64,000 nt of DNA from Vitellaria paradoxa (lineage: Eukaryota > Streptophyta > Magnoliopsida > Ericales > Sapotaceae). This document shows positions 32,905 to 45,399 of this stretch, one piece after another. Position 1 is the first letter of the stretch. Each line of letters opens with the position of its first letter. A model generated the notes under the pieces. That model was not told the origin of the DNA. It saw nothing but the letters and a program-made list of their open reading frames with translations, and made no database searches. A program made the position numbers and the translations under genes. The stretch is from positions 124,001 through 188,000 of the forward strand of contig JAINTL010000046.1 in assembly GCA_019916065.1 (NCBI GenBank). Direction: 5' to 3'.

Positions 32905-32992
32905 CAAACCAAAAGCAGCTAGTCTCTTTGTCTAGCGTTGAATTCGAATGAACCAGACGTACAAAGATTGGCTCCCAACAAGATGCTAGCTA
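32905..32992 (+). repeat. Duplicate of the intact gene's upstream region, gene lost
   Basis: Sequence from AACAAACCAAAAGCAGCTAG to CTCCCAACAAGATGCTAGCT matches 44360-44448, about 210 bp upstream of the intact LRK10-like ATG. Here no first exon follows; the homology stops and a 48-bp tandem repeat begins. It marks a gene copy that has been deleted. Confidence 0.8.
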
Positions 32993-33001
32993 AACAGCAC
33001 C

Positions 33002-33147
33002 ACTAAAAGAGAAAAGTCAATTGCTTTGTTAGAATACAATTATTGCCCCACTAAGCCAGAAAAGTGCTTGGCTTTGTTAGAGAACAATTATTGCCCCACT
33101 AAACGAGAAAAGTGCTGTGCTTTGTTCGAATACAATAATTGCACAAT
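33002..33147. repeat. Three tandem 48-49-bp repeats
   Basis: Imperfect copies start at 33002, 33050 and 33099, each ACTAA..AGAAAAGTG..GCTTTGTT.GA.(T/A)ACAATTATTGC. They sit at the breakpoint of the upstream-region duplicate. Confidence 0.85.
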
Positions 33148-33779
33148 TCAGTAAACTGGGTTGGCCGCTACAACCGGAGTTGGGGGCTGAAGTCGGAGGT
33201 GGACTTCTGCAGTCGGTAGAAACGTGGTCGTTTTGCGATATCGTCTGATGGCTTCCTCCCCACTCTTTTTTTTTTTTTTTCCTTCTTCTTCTGCTAATTA
33301 ATTGATTGATTGAGGCAGGAAATTGATGACTTTTTCCAATTAAAAACATGTCTTTTTTCATACATAATATTTGACAAATAAGGGGTGCTTAGTTTGTTAA
33401 AAATTATTAAAAAATTTTAAAAAATTTCAAAAGTTTCTAACACATTTTACACTTTTTATACTTCATAAAACAATCATAAATTTATACATATTTACATATC
33501 CCAATAATTTTTTACAAATCTTAATAACTTTTTTACAAATTTTAAAATTTTTACACGTTTCAATAAATTCTGACAAAAAATCATTTTGATGATTAAAAAA
33601 AGTAGTTCAGATGATTTTTTCCTCTAAAAAATGGACGTCAAATTAAAAAAATTTCACTATTTATTTCTAAAAAATTTAATTTAATAACTTGATGTCAAAT
33701 ATCAAAAAACTACTTAAATCAAAATTTTCAATATCTTTTATCCAATCAGACGCCCTTTAGCGGGCATCCCCATCGCGCA

Positions 33780-34026
33780 TGACTACTAATTTCAAAGAGA
33801 ATGGGAGCTCAAGAATGGTGTCGTTTTGAGAGCAAGAAAGACCAAAGCCAGGAGGATAGGTACAGTGATTAGGAGGATGATGATGGTCCTTTCGCCAGAA
33901 GGGGAACCAGATGATAGGGCCGTTGTACTTATCGGACTTTGGTGAAGAGCATTGCTCTGGACCGGCTCCGACTCTCGCCAAAAGTTGCAGTAGCCGGAAC
34001 AAGAGCAGAATCAGGGAGAGACCCAT
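33780..34026 (-). pseudogene. Truncated GUB_WAK exon fragment
   Basis: From the ATG at 34026: a signal peptide rich in Leu (SLILLLFRLLQLLARVGA), then GPIIWFPFWRKD, CTYPPGFGLSCSQNDTILELPFSLKLVV. It then breaks off and runs into the GCATCCCCATCGCGCAT block of the repeat array read in reverse. About two thirds of the domain and all of the kinase are missing. Closest in the window to the exon at 16501 (shared SLSCSQN/ELPFS wording). Nonfunctional. Confidence 0.85.
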
Positions 34027-36951
34027 TTGAATGCTTCAGCACCCTCTGTTTCTCTAGGAAGACCTTTGCATCCGCATTCTTCTGTACCTTTCTATAGAAA
34101 TTATAAAAGTACTATTTCGTTGATTTTTCTTACTTCACAATAAACTTAATGTAAAAAAATAATGTAAAATATAAAAAAATTAATAAAAAGGTGTAAATAT
34201 CTTTGCCTATCTTTTTTTTATCGTACTCTATTTTAATGTAAAGGACTAGAAGTGATAAAATATCTAGTATCCTATATATATATATATTTGGTTACTTTCC
34301 CCTCTTTCTTATTATCTCTATCCTTTTTACAATTATTTTATTTTTAATTTTTTAGATAAAAGATTATTTAATATCTTGAAGTTTTTGTTTAAAAATACTG
34401 TTGTAACTTTTATAAACTTTTAAAAGTGATACTTTAATTTAATTAAAAGTACAATACATTTTTACAATATGAAATTATTTATCTCGTAAAAAAAATTGTA
34501 AAACTTATTTGTCATTTGCAAAATAAATTAAAATTTATATGTAATTTGTGTTTGGCATCTAAATATTTTAATAATTTTTTATTAAAAATTACTAAAATTT
34601 TTAAAAATTTTGCAACCAAGTCACTTTTAATTCTCCATAATTCTAAATGGTGATAAGATTTTTTTTTTTTTTTTTGGATTGCTGCTACTTGCAGTGGGTA
34701 TATTAAATGCTTTGTGTAGGAAAAATAATCCTTTAAAATAGAGTTAATTTAGGTGAATAAAAATAATGATTATTCAAAAAATAAAAAATAATGTTTTCAC
34801 CTAAAACCAAAACTCAACCGACGGTCAAATTATTTCAGTTTTGAGGTGTAGTCATAGGCGGAGCAGTTGGCTTCGGCGCACGTGCCAACCTTAAAAAAAA
34901 TTATATTATTATTATTTTTATATTACCTCCCGCGTTTGATTGTGCATACCGAAAAGAATGATTTTTTTTTTAACTCAAAACAAATTGTGTCCACCTTAAA
35001 AAAAATAAATAAATAAATTCGTTCACTACCAACTATATTCACCTAACGAAAAAACAAATTTTAACCTAATAATATCTATGTAATGATACCTAATCTATTC
35101 ATTACAACTAAAAATTATTTTAATTTCACCTTGACTTTTTTTTTCTCTTCTTTTCTTTTTCTATTATCAAACTTTTTTTTTTAATTTCTCTCACAAGACT
35201 CCACGAATTATTTATATTTTTTGTAATTTTGTCTTATAATTATGTTTAATGGGACCAAATTTCTTAACTCCACCTCTCGTAATAGTCATCCCCATTGCAC
35301 ATCCATTCCTATCTTGTTACAGTAGAATTGCTACGAAATTTCATGGCCTTTTTTCAAGGACTAAATAGTGTTTACAATTAAAAACGTGTTTTTTTTCATA
35401 GGTAATATTGACAAATAAAGAGATGTTTGGTTTGATAAAATTATTGAAAAATTTTGATAATTTTTAAAAATTTTTAACAGATTTTGCACTCTCCGTAATT
35501 CGTAAAACAACTATAAATTTATATATATTTATATATCTCAACAATTTTTCACAAACTGTAATAAATTTTTTATAAACCCTAATAACTTTCTTACAAAGTT
35601 CAAAAATTTTCACATCTTTCAATAAATTCTGATATAAAATTATTTTGACGGACTCAAAAAATCGTCAGATAATTTTTTTCTCTCTAAAAATCTAACATCA
35701 AAATTAAAAAATTTCATTATTCATCTATAAAAATTATAATTTAATAATTACCTTTTAAACATTAAAAAAATTACTCAAATTATATTTTTTATTTTTTTTT
35801 TCTGCGCCAAATGCCTAATAATAGGCATCTCCATCGCGCATCCATTCCTATCTTGCCAGGGAAGGATTGCAATGAAATTTCACGGTGACCTTTTTCTGAA
35901 GACTAATAAATGGTGTTGACAAGTGATGAGAACATGTCTTTTTCCATAAATAATAGCATTGACAAGTAAACAACGTGTTGGAAACTCCGTAACTTCCTCT
36001 TGTTTTGGACGAGTTTCTTTCCGAGTTTTTAGGTAATTTTTTTTTATTATTATGAGATTTTTTAAATATTTTTTTATTATTGTATTACTGAAAATAAAAC
36101 AATATTTATAGAAATTTCTGAAATTTATTTTTTTTATTTAAGTAGGTTTTTCGTATGTATGTATTTTTTAAAAGTTTCTGTCGATTTTTTTTTCAAATTT
36201 TCATGAATGCTAAACAAATGTTTAAAAGAATTTTAAAAAAATGCTTGAAAAAGTCAGAAATTTCTGGCCCAACCGTTCGTTATCAAGTTTATGTAAATTG
36301 ACAAATATAAAAGGATAGACTCCTCTGACTTTTCAAGCGGCCCGCCATCAATGTATGGTTCATTTCGGATGAGGGCCTGAAGTTGTTTTAAAATTTTAAG
36401 TTTTTTAAATTAAATTAAGTTCATTAATTAATGATTTGATCATTCAACTTAAAAATAAAATTATCTGCTTCACATTGATTAATGAAGGGTATTTTATTAA
36501 TCTATTCTCCCTATCCTTTTATAATTATTTTATTTTTGATTTTTTTAGATAAATAATTATTTAATATCTTAAAGTTTTTGTTTTAAAATATTTTTGTAAC
36601 TTGTGTACACTTTTAAAATTGATATATGAATTCAATTAAAAATAAGTTTCAAAATATCAACTTATTTGTCTTGTAAAGAAATTGTAATATTTATCTGTCA
36701 TTTATAGAATAAATTAAAATTTGTACGTAATTTACAGTTGGCATCTAAAACTTTTAGTAACATTTTAAAAATTACTCAAATTTTCTAACATTTTGCAACC
36801 AAGGGCTTGATCCCTTTTAATTCTCCGTAATTTTAAATAGTGATAAGATTTTTTTTTTTTTTGATTGCTATTACTTGCCGTGGGTATTAATTGCTTCGTG
36901 TAAGAATAATAATCCTTCAAATATAGAGTTATTTTAGATTAAAATGATTAA

Positions 36952-37280
36952 CCCCAAGGGGTTAGATGGGATGGTCTTGGACTGGGACTTAGGGGCTTAC
37001 CACCCCAAGGTCTCAAGTTCAAGTCTCCTCTCTAGCAAAACTTGAGGCCAGCCTCCCGGGCGCAAAGCGTAGTAAAGGTTGGTAGGACGGGCCTCCTTGG
37101 CTGGACGAACCGTATCCAGTTCTTGGGTGTGGGTCCGACTCCCCGCCGCTACGCGAGTTCGCGATTGACCGCTATACATGTTGAGGGGCCGGTATGTGTG
37201 GCACAAACCAAAAGAGATTCACTCTCTAGGGGTTTGGCCTAGGGAGTGAATCTCTCGAGGTTAAATCCTTTTTTTTTTTT
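36952..37280 (+). mobile_element. tRNA-derived SINE with T tail
   Basis: A GC-richer 329-bp insertion flanked by an 18-bp direct repeat TTAGATTAAAATGATTAA (36934-36951, 37281-37298). A pol III B-box-like AGTTCAAGTCTCC lies at 37016-37028, and the element ends in a run of T. The 3' part has an 18-bp inverted repeat with one mismatch (37213-37230, 37238-37255) around GGGGTTTGG. It inserted into one unit of the noncoding array; other units have the uninterrupted site. Short ORFs inside are not meaningful. Confidence 0.88.
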
Positions 37281-38108
37281 TTAGATTAAAATGATTAATG
37301 CTTACTAAAAAATGAAAAATAATATTTTAACCTAAAATCAGACACTCAAATTATTTCGGTTTTAGTAGGTATAGTAGGCATCCCCATCGCACATCAATTC
37401 CTATCTTCATCCTTTTTTTTTTTTTTAATAGAAGAATTGCTATGAAATTTCATGGTCCTTTCCCAAAGACCAAATAGTGTTTACAACTAATTAAAGAACA
37501 TGTCTTTTTCCATAAATAATATTGACAAATAAAGAACATGTTGGCTACTCGCAACTTCCTCTTGTTTTGGGCGGGTTTATTTTCAAGCTAGTTTTTTGTA
37601 GTTTTTTTTTTTTTTTTGATAATTTTTAAATATTTTTGTCTTCAATTACGTAATGAAGTCAAATATCACCATATATTTAAAATATCGCAATATATAATTT
37701 TTGAACGGGAATTAGGTATTTTACAAATTCAAATCAATGATCTAACAATCAAAACGGCTTAGAATTGTCAGAAAAGAAATATATCTAATCCCAGGTCATT
37801 AATCATGGATCATGAATGAATATATATCGATTGAAAGAATCAAGCTAAATAACAAAGATTTATAACATAATCTAAAAAATAATAAGGATAATTAAGCATA
37901 ATTCCAAATTTGTAGAATACTTTGTGTATTTTTCTCAAAGCTCAAGGTGGTCAATATAATTTATGCATTATTGATTAGTGGGGTTGATTAGTAACTTTGA
38001 TTGCAAGATTACACACACAATATAAAAGAAAGCAAAAGTCGGTAAGATGTGAGTGTCTTTTGTGGACTATACATTTAGAGATTATCACTTTATTCTACGC
38101 ATTATATA

Positions 38109-38375
38109 AAGGGTTCCAGAGAGCTGCAGTGAAGAAATCCACTGTAGGGACTGCAGCGAAAAATTAAAGGCTGAGATTTGATTATTTTTAATCGAATAGT
38201 TCTAATTTAATTTAATTAAAATTATTTTTAAAATAAAAATAAAAGTTTAAAAATTTTGATTGGAACACAATTAATGCAGAATGTAAAAAGTCGCGTGTCA
38301 TTAAAGTGAAAATGAATCTCAGCCCTTCATTTCTCCTGCAGTAGATTTCTTCACTGCAGTCCTCCTGGAACCCTT
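38109..38375. mobile_element. MITE with long terminal inverted repeats
   Basis: A 267-bp element with ends AAGGGTTCCAG..CTGCAGTGAAGAAATC and its inverse GATTTCTTCACTGCAG..CTGGAACCCTT; the inverted repeat continues imperfectly inward through GGCTGAGATT. It is flanked by ATA on both sides, a possible 3-bp target duplication. No coding capacity. Confidence 0.8.
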
Positions 38376-38385
38376 ATATGAAGGC

Positions 38386-38738
38386 CTTGTTTGACATCAC
38401 AAATAAACTCTATAAATCTCTAACAACCCCTCAACCTCTAATTTTTCCGCCATTACAAATTTCAAAAAATTCTAATATTTCGCTAAAAAAATAAAAAATT
38501 TGAAAATAGGTTAACCGAATGTGTAAATTTTTTATATAATCATATTCTATGTGTCGAAAACTTTCAAACGAGTCCATTGTCGCTATTTTTTGTAAATTTT
38601 TTTGAATCCGTGGGAACGGATTTGGCAAGCCATTCCCACGATTTGTGACTTTTCAGAAAAAAATAATACTAAAATCAATCTCAAATCACATTTTATCTCA
38701 ATTTATTTTATTTTTTTTACTCTAAACGGAGCCTACAC
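38386..38738. repeat. Dispersed repeat, inverted copy of 14.1 kb element
   Basis: Inverted and diverged relative to 14100-14465: shared GTGTAAATTTTTTATATAATCATAT, GTGTCGAAAACTTTCAAACGAG and GTGGGAACGGATTTGGC cores (each quoted in part). It is followed at 38887-39064 by a shorter related element with GGGCTTGTTTGACATG and CCAAACAAACCC ends. Confidence 0.6.
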
Positions 38739-39064
38739 TATATAAAGGATAATGTAAGATTGGGGAAGTGTTAAAAGGATGATAAGATAACGAAGAAAGA
38801 ATAAACTTTTAAAATAAAAAGCAAAAAGCCTTTTACAAAGCTGTAAAAGCAGCCAGATTGACTATGATGCGAAGGGAAATGGGTTTAATGTAGTCATAGG
38901 GCTTGTTTGACATGTAATAATTTGTTGAAAATCTCTAAAAATCTCTATAAATTTCTGTTAACTTTATATCACATCAATTTTTTTCTCTCACTGCACGCAT
39001 TACGAACTCTTCCCAAACTACAATTTATCTCAATTTATCTCTTTTTTTTTACTCCAAACAAACC

Positions 39065-40190
39065 CATAATTTGATTGGAGGTTTGACTTGGCGGAAGAAA
39101 AAATGAAGTTATAAAAGTGGCTCTTCTATCAAAGTTTCTGTCCCTATTTACATCCATTTAAAATACAATAAGAAATAAAAAAATGAAATGAACGAAGTGG
39201 CCAAAGTCTTGGCTTTGTTGCCAACCTGCGTACACGCGGTTTCACGCATGTTAGGTGATAATAAGGGATTCGGTTGTTCCCAAAATAAGTGATTAACTAT
39301 TGAAATGGGCGGTAGGCCCTCTGTATGTCTCCCACCAACTTTAAAAATACTGCAATCGAGGTTTTGATTCTTCAATTTTAGCTTATTGTTAATTGCTTAA
39401 GTTTTGTTTCTAATTTTATTTTTCTGAATTAAATTTAATTTCTGAATTTATTATTTCAAGCATGTTAGCTTAGGTTTTAAATACTTAGTCTAAATTTACA
39501 ATGATGGATGACGCTACATTTATTTTCGATATTTTTGATCGTAATTTTTTGGTTTGCCATTTTAACAACATGGATCGAATTTTATAGATATTGTTTTTAA
39601 ACTTTTGAAATCATAAAAAGTGATTAAATTTCACTGAAATTCCTAATATTCTTAATGGATAAAAAAATATTAAAATTAAATTCAATATTTATAAAATTAT
39701 TTTAATAAATTTTGAAACCATTAGAATTGATTATATCTCACTAAAATCACTTATGATTCTAACGGATGAAATTTATTGCTATATTATATTATTATTTATG
39801 AATTCATTTTTCACAATAATAGTCTAAAATTATTTTTAGATATTCAAATATTATTAAAATTAGTTATATCTCATTGATATCTTTGACATGTCTAATAAAA
39901 TTATAATTTATAAATTAAAATTAATTGTAATACTTTAAAATATGATCAATTTTCCTCAAAACTCAAGATAGTCTATATAATTTATCCAATATTGATTAGT
40001 GGGGTTGATTAACAACTTTGATTGGATGATTACATAAACAATATAGAAGCAAGCAAAAGTCGGTATTGATATGAATGCCTTTTGAGGGCTAGACATTCAG
40101 AGGTGATGGGATTTAATTCAAGGACAAAGTTTATGCAAACTTTTTATTAAAAATTACTAAAATTTCCTAAGATTTTGCAACCAGGGTTTG
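39065..40190. other. Intergenic within the noncoding array, no gene seen
   Basis: AT-rich, without recognisable coding sequence or clear element ends. TTTATGCATTATTGATTAGTGGGGTTGATTAG near 37960 recurs in diverged form near 39985, another sign of local duplication. Confidence 0.5.
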
Positions 40191-43100
40191 GTCACTTTTA
40201 ATTCTCCATAATTCTAAATAGTGCTAAGTTTTTTTTTTTTTTTTTTGATTGCTATTACTTGCAGTGGGTATTAATTGCTTCGTGTAAGAAAAATAATCCT
40301 TCAAATATAGAGTTGATTAAGATTAAAAAAATTAATGCTTACTAAAAAAATGAAAAATAATATTTTAACCTAAAACCAGACTGAAAGTGATAAAATTTAT
40401 GTTGCATAAGAAGAATGGTTCATTATTCTATGTTATTTTTTTTTTCTCTGGTTGCTTTCCCCTCTTCCTTAATATTTCTATCCTTTTTACAATTATTTTA
40501 TTTTTGATTTTCAGATAAATAATTATTTAATATCTTAAAGTTTTTGTTTAAAAATGCCGTTGTAACTTTTATACACTTTTGAAAGTGATATATTAATTTA
40601 ATTAACAATACATTTTAAGATATGAATTTATTTATCTTCTAAAAAAATTGTAGAACTTATCTATCATTTGTAAAATAAATTAAAATTTACATGTAATTTG
40701 TGTTTGGCATCTAAATATTTTAATAAATTTTTATTAGAAATTACTAAAACTTTCTAAAATTTTGCAACTAAGGGGATGTTTGGTTGATAAAAATTTAATT
40801 AAAAAATATAAAAAATTGATATAAAAATAATATGTGATAAAATTAAAAGTATAAAAAATTAGTAAAAATTGATAAATTTTAATTATTTTTTACTGATGGA
40901 GCAGCCCCAAGTCACTTTTAATTCTTCTTAATTCTAAGCAATGCTAATTTTTTTTTTTTTTCGATTGCTGCTACTTGTAGTGGGTATTAATTGCTTTGTG
41001 TAAGAATAATAATCCTTTCAAATAGGGTTAATTAAGGTTAAAAAAAAGTAATGATTACTCAAAAAAATGAAAAATAATATTTTCACCTAAAACCAAAACT
41101 CAACCGACGCTCAAATTATTTTAGTTTTGAGGAATAGTCATAGGCGGAGCAGTTGGCCTCGGAGCACATGCCAACCCTAAAAAAAAAAAATTATATTATT
41201 TTTTTTCTTATATTACCTGCCGGGTTTGATTGTGCGCCACGAAAAGAATGAATTTTTTTTTTTTTTTAACTCAATACAAGTTATGTTCTCTTAAAAAATA
41301 AATAAATAAATAAAAATAAATAAAATAAATTAACTCAATATCAATTATATCTATCTAATAAAAAAATAAATTTTAATCTAATAATATTAATACAATGATA
41401 TCTAATATATTTAATACAATTATAAAATATTTTAATTTCAAGCTGACCTTCTTTTTCGCCCTTTCCCCTTTTGACTGTCAAACTTTTTTTTATTTCTTTC
41501 GTGGGCTCCACAAATAATTTATAAGTCTTATAATTATGTCTTACAAGTCATCCACGTTGCACATCCATTCCCATCTTGTTGCAGTAGAATTGCTACGAAA
41601 TTTCATGGTCTTTTTTCAACGGCTAACGGCTAAGAGTATGATTGGAGTCATATAAAATTATAAAACTTAATATCTCGTATTTTATGTAATGAGTAAAAAA
41701 TTTAAATTTATTATTTCGTAATTCATATTTGTAAAGATTTATAAAATTTTATTTTATTTTGTTTTACTCCAAACAAAACTTAAATAGTGTTTACAATTAA
41801 AAACGTGTCTTTTTTCATAGATAATATTTGACAAAAAAGGGGTGTTAAGTTCGATGAAAATCATTAAAAAATTTTAAAAATTTTTAAAATTTTCTAACAA
41901 ATTTTATACTTTTTGGACTACCTCAAATAATTATGAATTTATATATATATATATATCCACATATCCTAACAATTTTTTTGTAAATCTTAATAAAATTTTT
42001 TACAAACTCTAATAATTTTTTTACAAATCTCACAATTTTCACATCTTTAAAAAAATTCTAAGATAAAATCGTTTTGACGGATCAAAAAAAACATCCATAC
42101 ACTTTTTTTCTTCAAAAAATTGACGTTAAAATTAAAAAATTTTACTATTCATTTTTTAAAATGCAATTCGATGACTACGTGTCAAATGTCAAAAATTACT
42201 TAAATCTTATTTTTATTATTTTTCGACCCACCAAACACGGCTGAATAGGCATCCCCATCGCGTATCCCTTCCTATCTTGTTAGGGGAGAATTGCTATGAA
42301 ATTTCATGGTGATTTTTTTCAAAGACTAATAAATAGTGTTTACAATTGACGAGTAAACGACGTGTAGGGTACCATTGACAAGTAAACGGCGTGCTGGGTA
42401 CTATTGACAAGTAAACGACGTCTTGGGTACTCGTAACTTCGTCTTGTTTTGGATAGAATTTTCTCCGAGTTTTTAGGTAATTTTTTTATTATTTGGAAAT
42501 TTTTTAAATATTTTTTATTATTATATTATTGAAAATAAAATAATATTTATTGAAATTATAAAATTTACCTTTTTTTTATTTAAGTAGGTTTTTCATGTAT
42601 ATATATATATATTTAATGTTTTGTTGATTTGTTTTCTCAAATTTTCATTAAATGCGAAACAAATGTTTAAAAGGATTTAAAAACAAAATACTTGAAAAAA
42701 TTAAAAAATTCCCGCTCAACCGTTCATTTGTCTTCCCTACCAAGTTTATGTAAATTGACAAATATAAGACAATAGACTCCTCTGACTTTTCAAGCGGCGA
42801 CCATGGATGTATGATTAATTTCAGATAAAGGGTTAAAGTTATTTTAAAATTTTAAGTTTTTAAAATTAAATTATGTTCATTAATTAATGATTTAATCATT
42901 CAACTTAAAAATATAATTATCCACTTCATATGGATTAATGGATGAGATTTTATTAACCTACTCTCCCTATCCTTTTATAATTATTTTATTTTTGATTTTT
43001 TTTAAATAAATAATTATTTAATATCTTAAAGTTTTTGTTTAAAAATATTTCTGTAACTTCTATACACTTTTAAAATTGATATATGAATTTAATTAAAAAT

Positions 43101-44610
43101 AGGTTTCAAAATATGAACTTATTTGTCTTGTAAAGAAATTGTAAGAAAAATTAAAATTTGTATGTCATTTATAAGATAAATTAAAATTTGTACGTAATTT
43201 GCAGTTGGCATCTAAAAATTTTAGTAACTTTTTATTAAAAATTACTAAAATTTCCTAAAATTTTGCAACCAAGGGCTTGATCACTTTTAATCCTCCGTAA
43301 TTCTAAATAGCGATAAGATTCTTTTTTTTTTATTGCTATTACTTGCAGCGGGTATTAATTACTTCGTGTAAGAAAAATAATCCTTCAAATATAGAGTTAA
43401 TTTAGATTAAAATAATTAATGCTTACTTTAAAAATGAAAAATAATATTTTAACCTAAAACCAAACACTCAAATTATTTCGGTTTTTGGGGGGTATGGTAG
43501 GCATCCCCATTGCACATCCGTTCCTATCTTTTTATAGAAGAATTGCTATGAAATTTCATGATCTTTTACCAAAGACCAAATAGTGTTTACAAGTAATCAA
43601 AAACATGTTTTTTTTCCATAAATAATATTGACAAGTAAAGAACATGTTGGTTATTCGTAACTTCCTCTTGCTTTGGATGGGTTTACCTTCGAAGTTTTAG
43701 ATATTTTTTTTATTTTGATAATTTTTAAATATTTTTATTGTTGTATTATTGAAAATAAAATAATATTTAGAAAAAATTATAAATTTTACTTTTTCTCATT
43801 TAAGTAGGTTTTTGGTATATATTTTTTTAATTTTTTGTTGGTTTCTTTTTTCAAATTTTCATGAAATGCTAAACAAATGTTTAGAAGGAATTTAAAAAAG
43901 GATATGCTTGAAAAAGTTACAAAAATTCTCGCTCAACCATTTATTTGACTTCGTTATCAAGTTTATGTAAACTAAAAAACATAAAATAATAGACTCCTTT
44001 GATTTTTCAGGTGGGGGCCATAAACGTATGGTTAATTTTCGCCCACGTGGTGACTCAGAAAAGTTTGCGGTGTCCTAAAGAAAATTCAACGAAAATCAGA
44101 ACTTAGTGTAAGAATAATATGTAACGAAAATTTGATTAAAAAATTAAAATTTTAATTTTTTTCAAATTTTTTTAAACTTTTTAACGAAATTTAAAAAGTA
44201 ATAGTAAAAATTAAAAAAAAAAAGAAAACGAAGAAATCAACTCAATCGAGAAATTGTATAAATTTATATAAATTCATAAAAATTATAATTTTATAATTCC
44301 TACATTGAAATAAAAATTTTTAATTGTACACAAATTTGCAAAATTTTGTTATATTCTGTAACAAACCAAAAGCAACTAGTCTCTTTTTCTAGTGTTGAAT
44401 TCGAATGGAGCAGACGTACAAAGATTGGCTCCCAACAAGACGCTAGCTATTGGATTGGCTGCTGGAAGAGTCAAGACTCAGGTACAAATACAAACATTAC
44501 TTTTTTTTTGTTTTTTTTTTCTTAATTTTATTTAGCGAAGGAAAAATAAAAATAAAAATAAAAATAAAAAGGAGAAATCAAGCGAATTGTTCTATCAAGG
44601 CAGTGAGGCT

Positions 44611-44614
44611 CTCT

Positions 44615-44650
<36 letters not shown>
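44611..44650 (+). repeat. (TC)n microsatellite in the 5' leader
   Basis: About twenty TC repeats lie 8-47 bp upstream of the ATG of the intact LRK10-like gene, so probably in its 5' UTR. Pyrimidine-rich leaders of this kind are common in plant genes and vary in length. Confidence 0.85.
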
Positions 44651-44654
<4 letters not shown>

Positions 44655-44657
44655 GCC

Positions 44658-45399
44658 ATGTTTAGGAGGAGAAGGGATATGGTCTTTGCAATTGCAGGGT
44701 ACAAAGCCCTTCTCGTCATCCTCTTGTTTTCTGTAAGTTGCTTTGCTTTGAGAAATAAGAGTTCCTCTTGTGGAGACATTGATGACATCACCTGCCCCTT
44801 TCGATTGAAAAGCGATCCAGAGAGCTGCGGGTACCGGAATTATGAAGTGTCCTGCGAGAACGATCGCCTAGTCTTATACTTGTTTTCTGGAAAATACTAC
44901 GTGCTGGCGATCGACTACCAAAACCAGACAATCCGAATCGTTGATGTGGGAATACAAAAGGATAATTGCTCCTCTCTCCCTCTTATTGATTCTTTATCTG
45001 ATTACGACCTAGATAGTTATCCGTACTATATTGGCAATTCCAGTATTACAGTGGCGGTGTTCATGAATTGTGAGAAGGCAGTGAGGTCTTACTCTGCCCG
45101 CTACAACTGCATCGACACTAGTGCTGCAAGTAGCAGCGGTGGTAATACTTGCAATTCCAAAAAAGACAACTCTTCTTTCTCCTCCGTAAAAGGGGTTTAT
45201 TCGTATGTTATGGTGGGAGATTATGAGAAGGTGAGGGTGTCGGATGTGGCAGAGTCGTGCACGGTGGAGAGGGTGACACTGTTTATGTCGGCAGCACTCG
45301 GTGAAGAAAATGGTCGCAGCAACTTTTCCTTCTTGGACGTCCACAATGCCATGGCTTCTGGATTCGAGCTTCATTGGGGTCCGCCTTACCAAGGCTACG
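44658..45399 (+). CDS. Exon 1 of intact LRK10-like gene: signal peptide and GUB_WAK
   Basis: 247 codons plus one base. The signal peptide ([14 protein letters not shown]) follows a basic RRRR start. The cysteine-rich galacturonan-binding domain ends near FELHW; the donor G|GTGAGG is at 45400. An ORF extending to 45416 is intron read-through. An internal stretch of Ser and Asn ([16 protein letters not shown]) adds length relative to the 13227 paralog. Confidence 0.88.

Larger units (their letters stand above)
31751..44010. repeat. Degenerate array of related noncoding units
   Basis: One motif block, GCATCCCCATCGC(G/A)CATCC followed by TTCCTATCTTG, then GCTATGAAATTTCATGG and TTTCCATAAATAATA.TGACAA, recurs near 31950, 35285, 35825, 37378, 41550, 42247 and 43500, with a partial copy at 33762. 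A second block, ATTGCT..TTACTTGCAGTGGGTATTAATTGC, recurs near 31775, 34680, 36865, 40245, 40965 and 43335. A third AT-rich block of about 400 bp begins near 33380, 35420 and 41835. Units are diverged and rearranged, and none codes for protein. The array probably spread with LRK10-like gene duplication, because the last unit leads into the promoter of the intact gene at 44658. Confidence 0.75.

Noticed and set aside
36997..37242. Short ORFs on both strands in the GC-rich insertion
   Set aside because: They lie entirely inside the SINE, which is noncoding.
44450..44665. 71-aa ORF overlapping the start of the intact receptor gene
   Set aside because: Its C-terminus is translated (TC)n repeat and it is in another frame from the gene; it is probably leader sequence.
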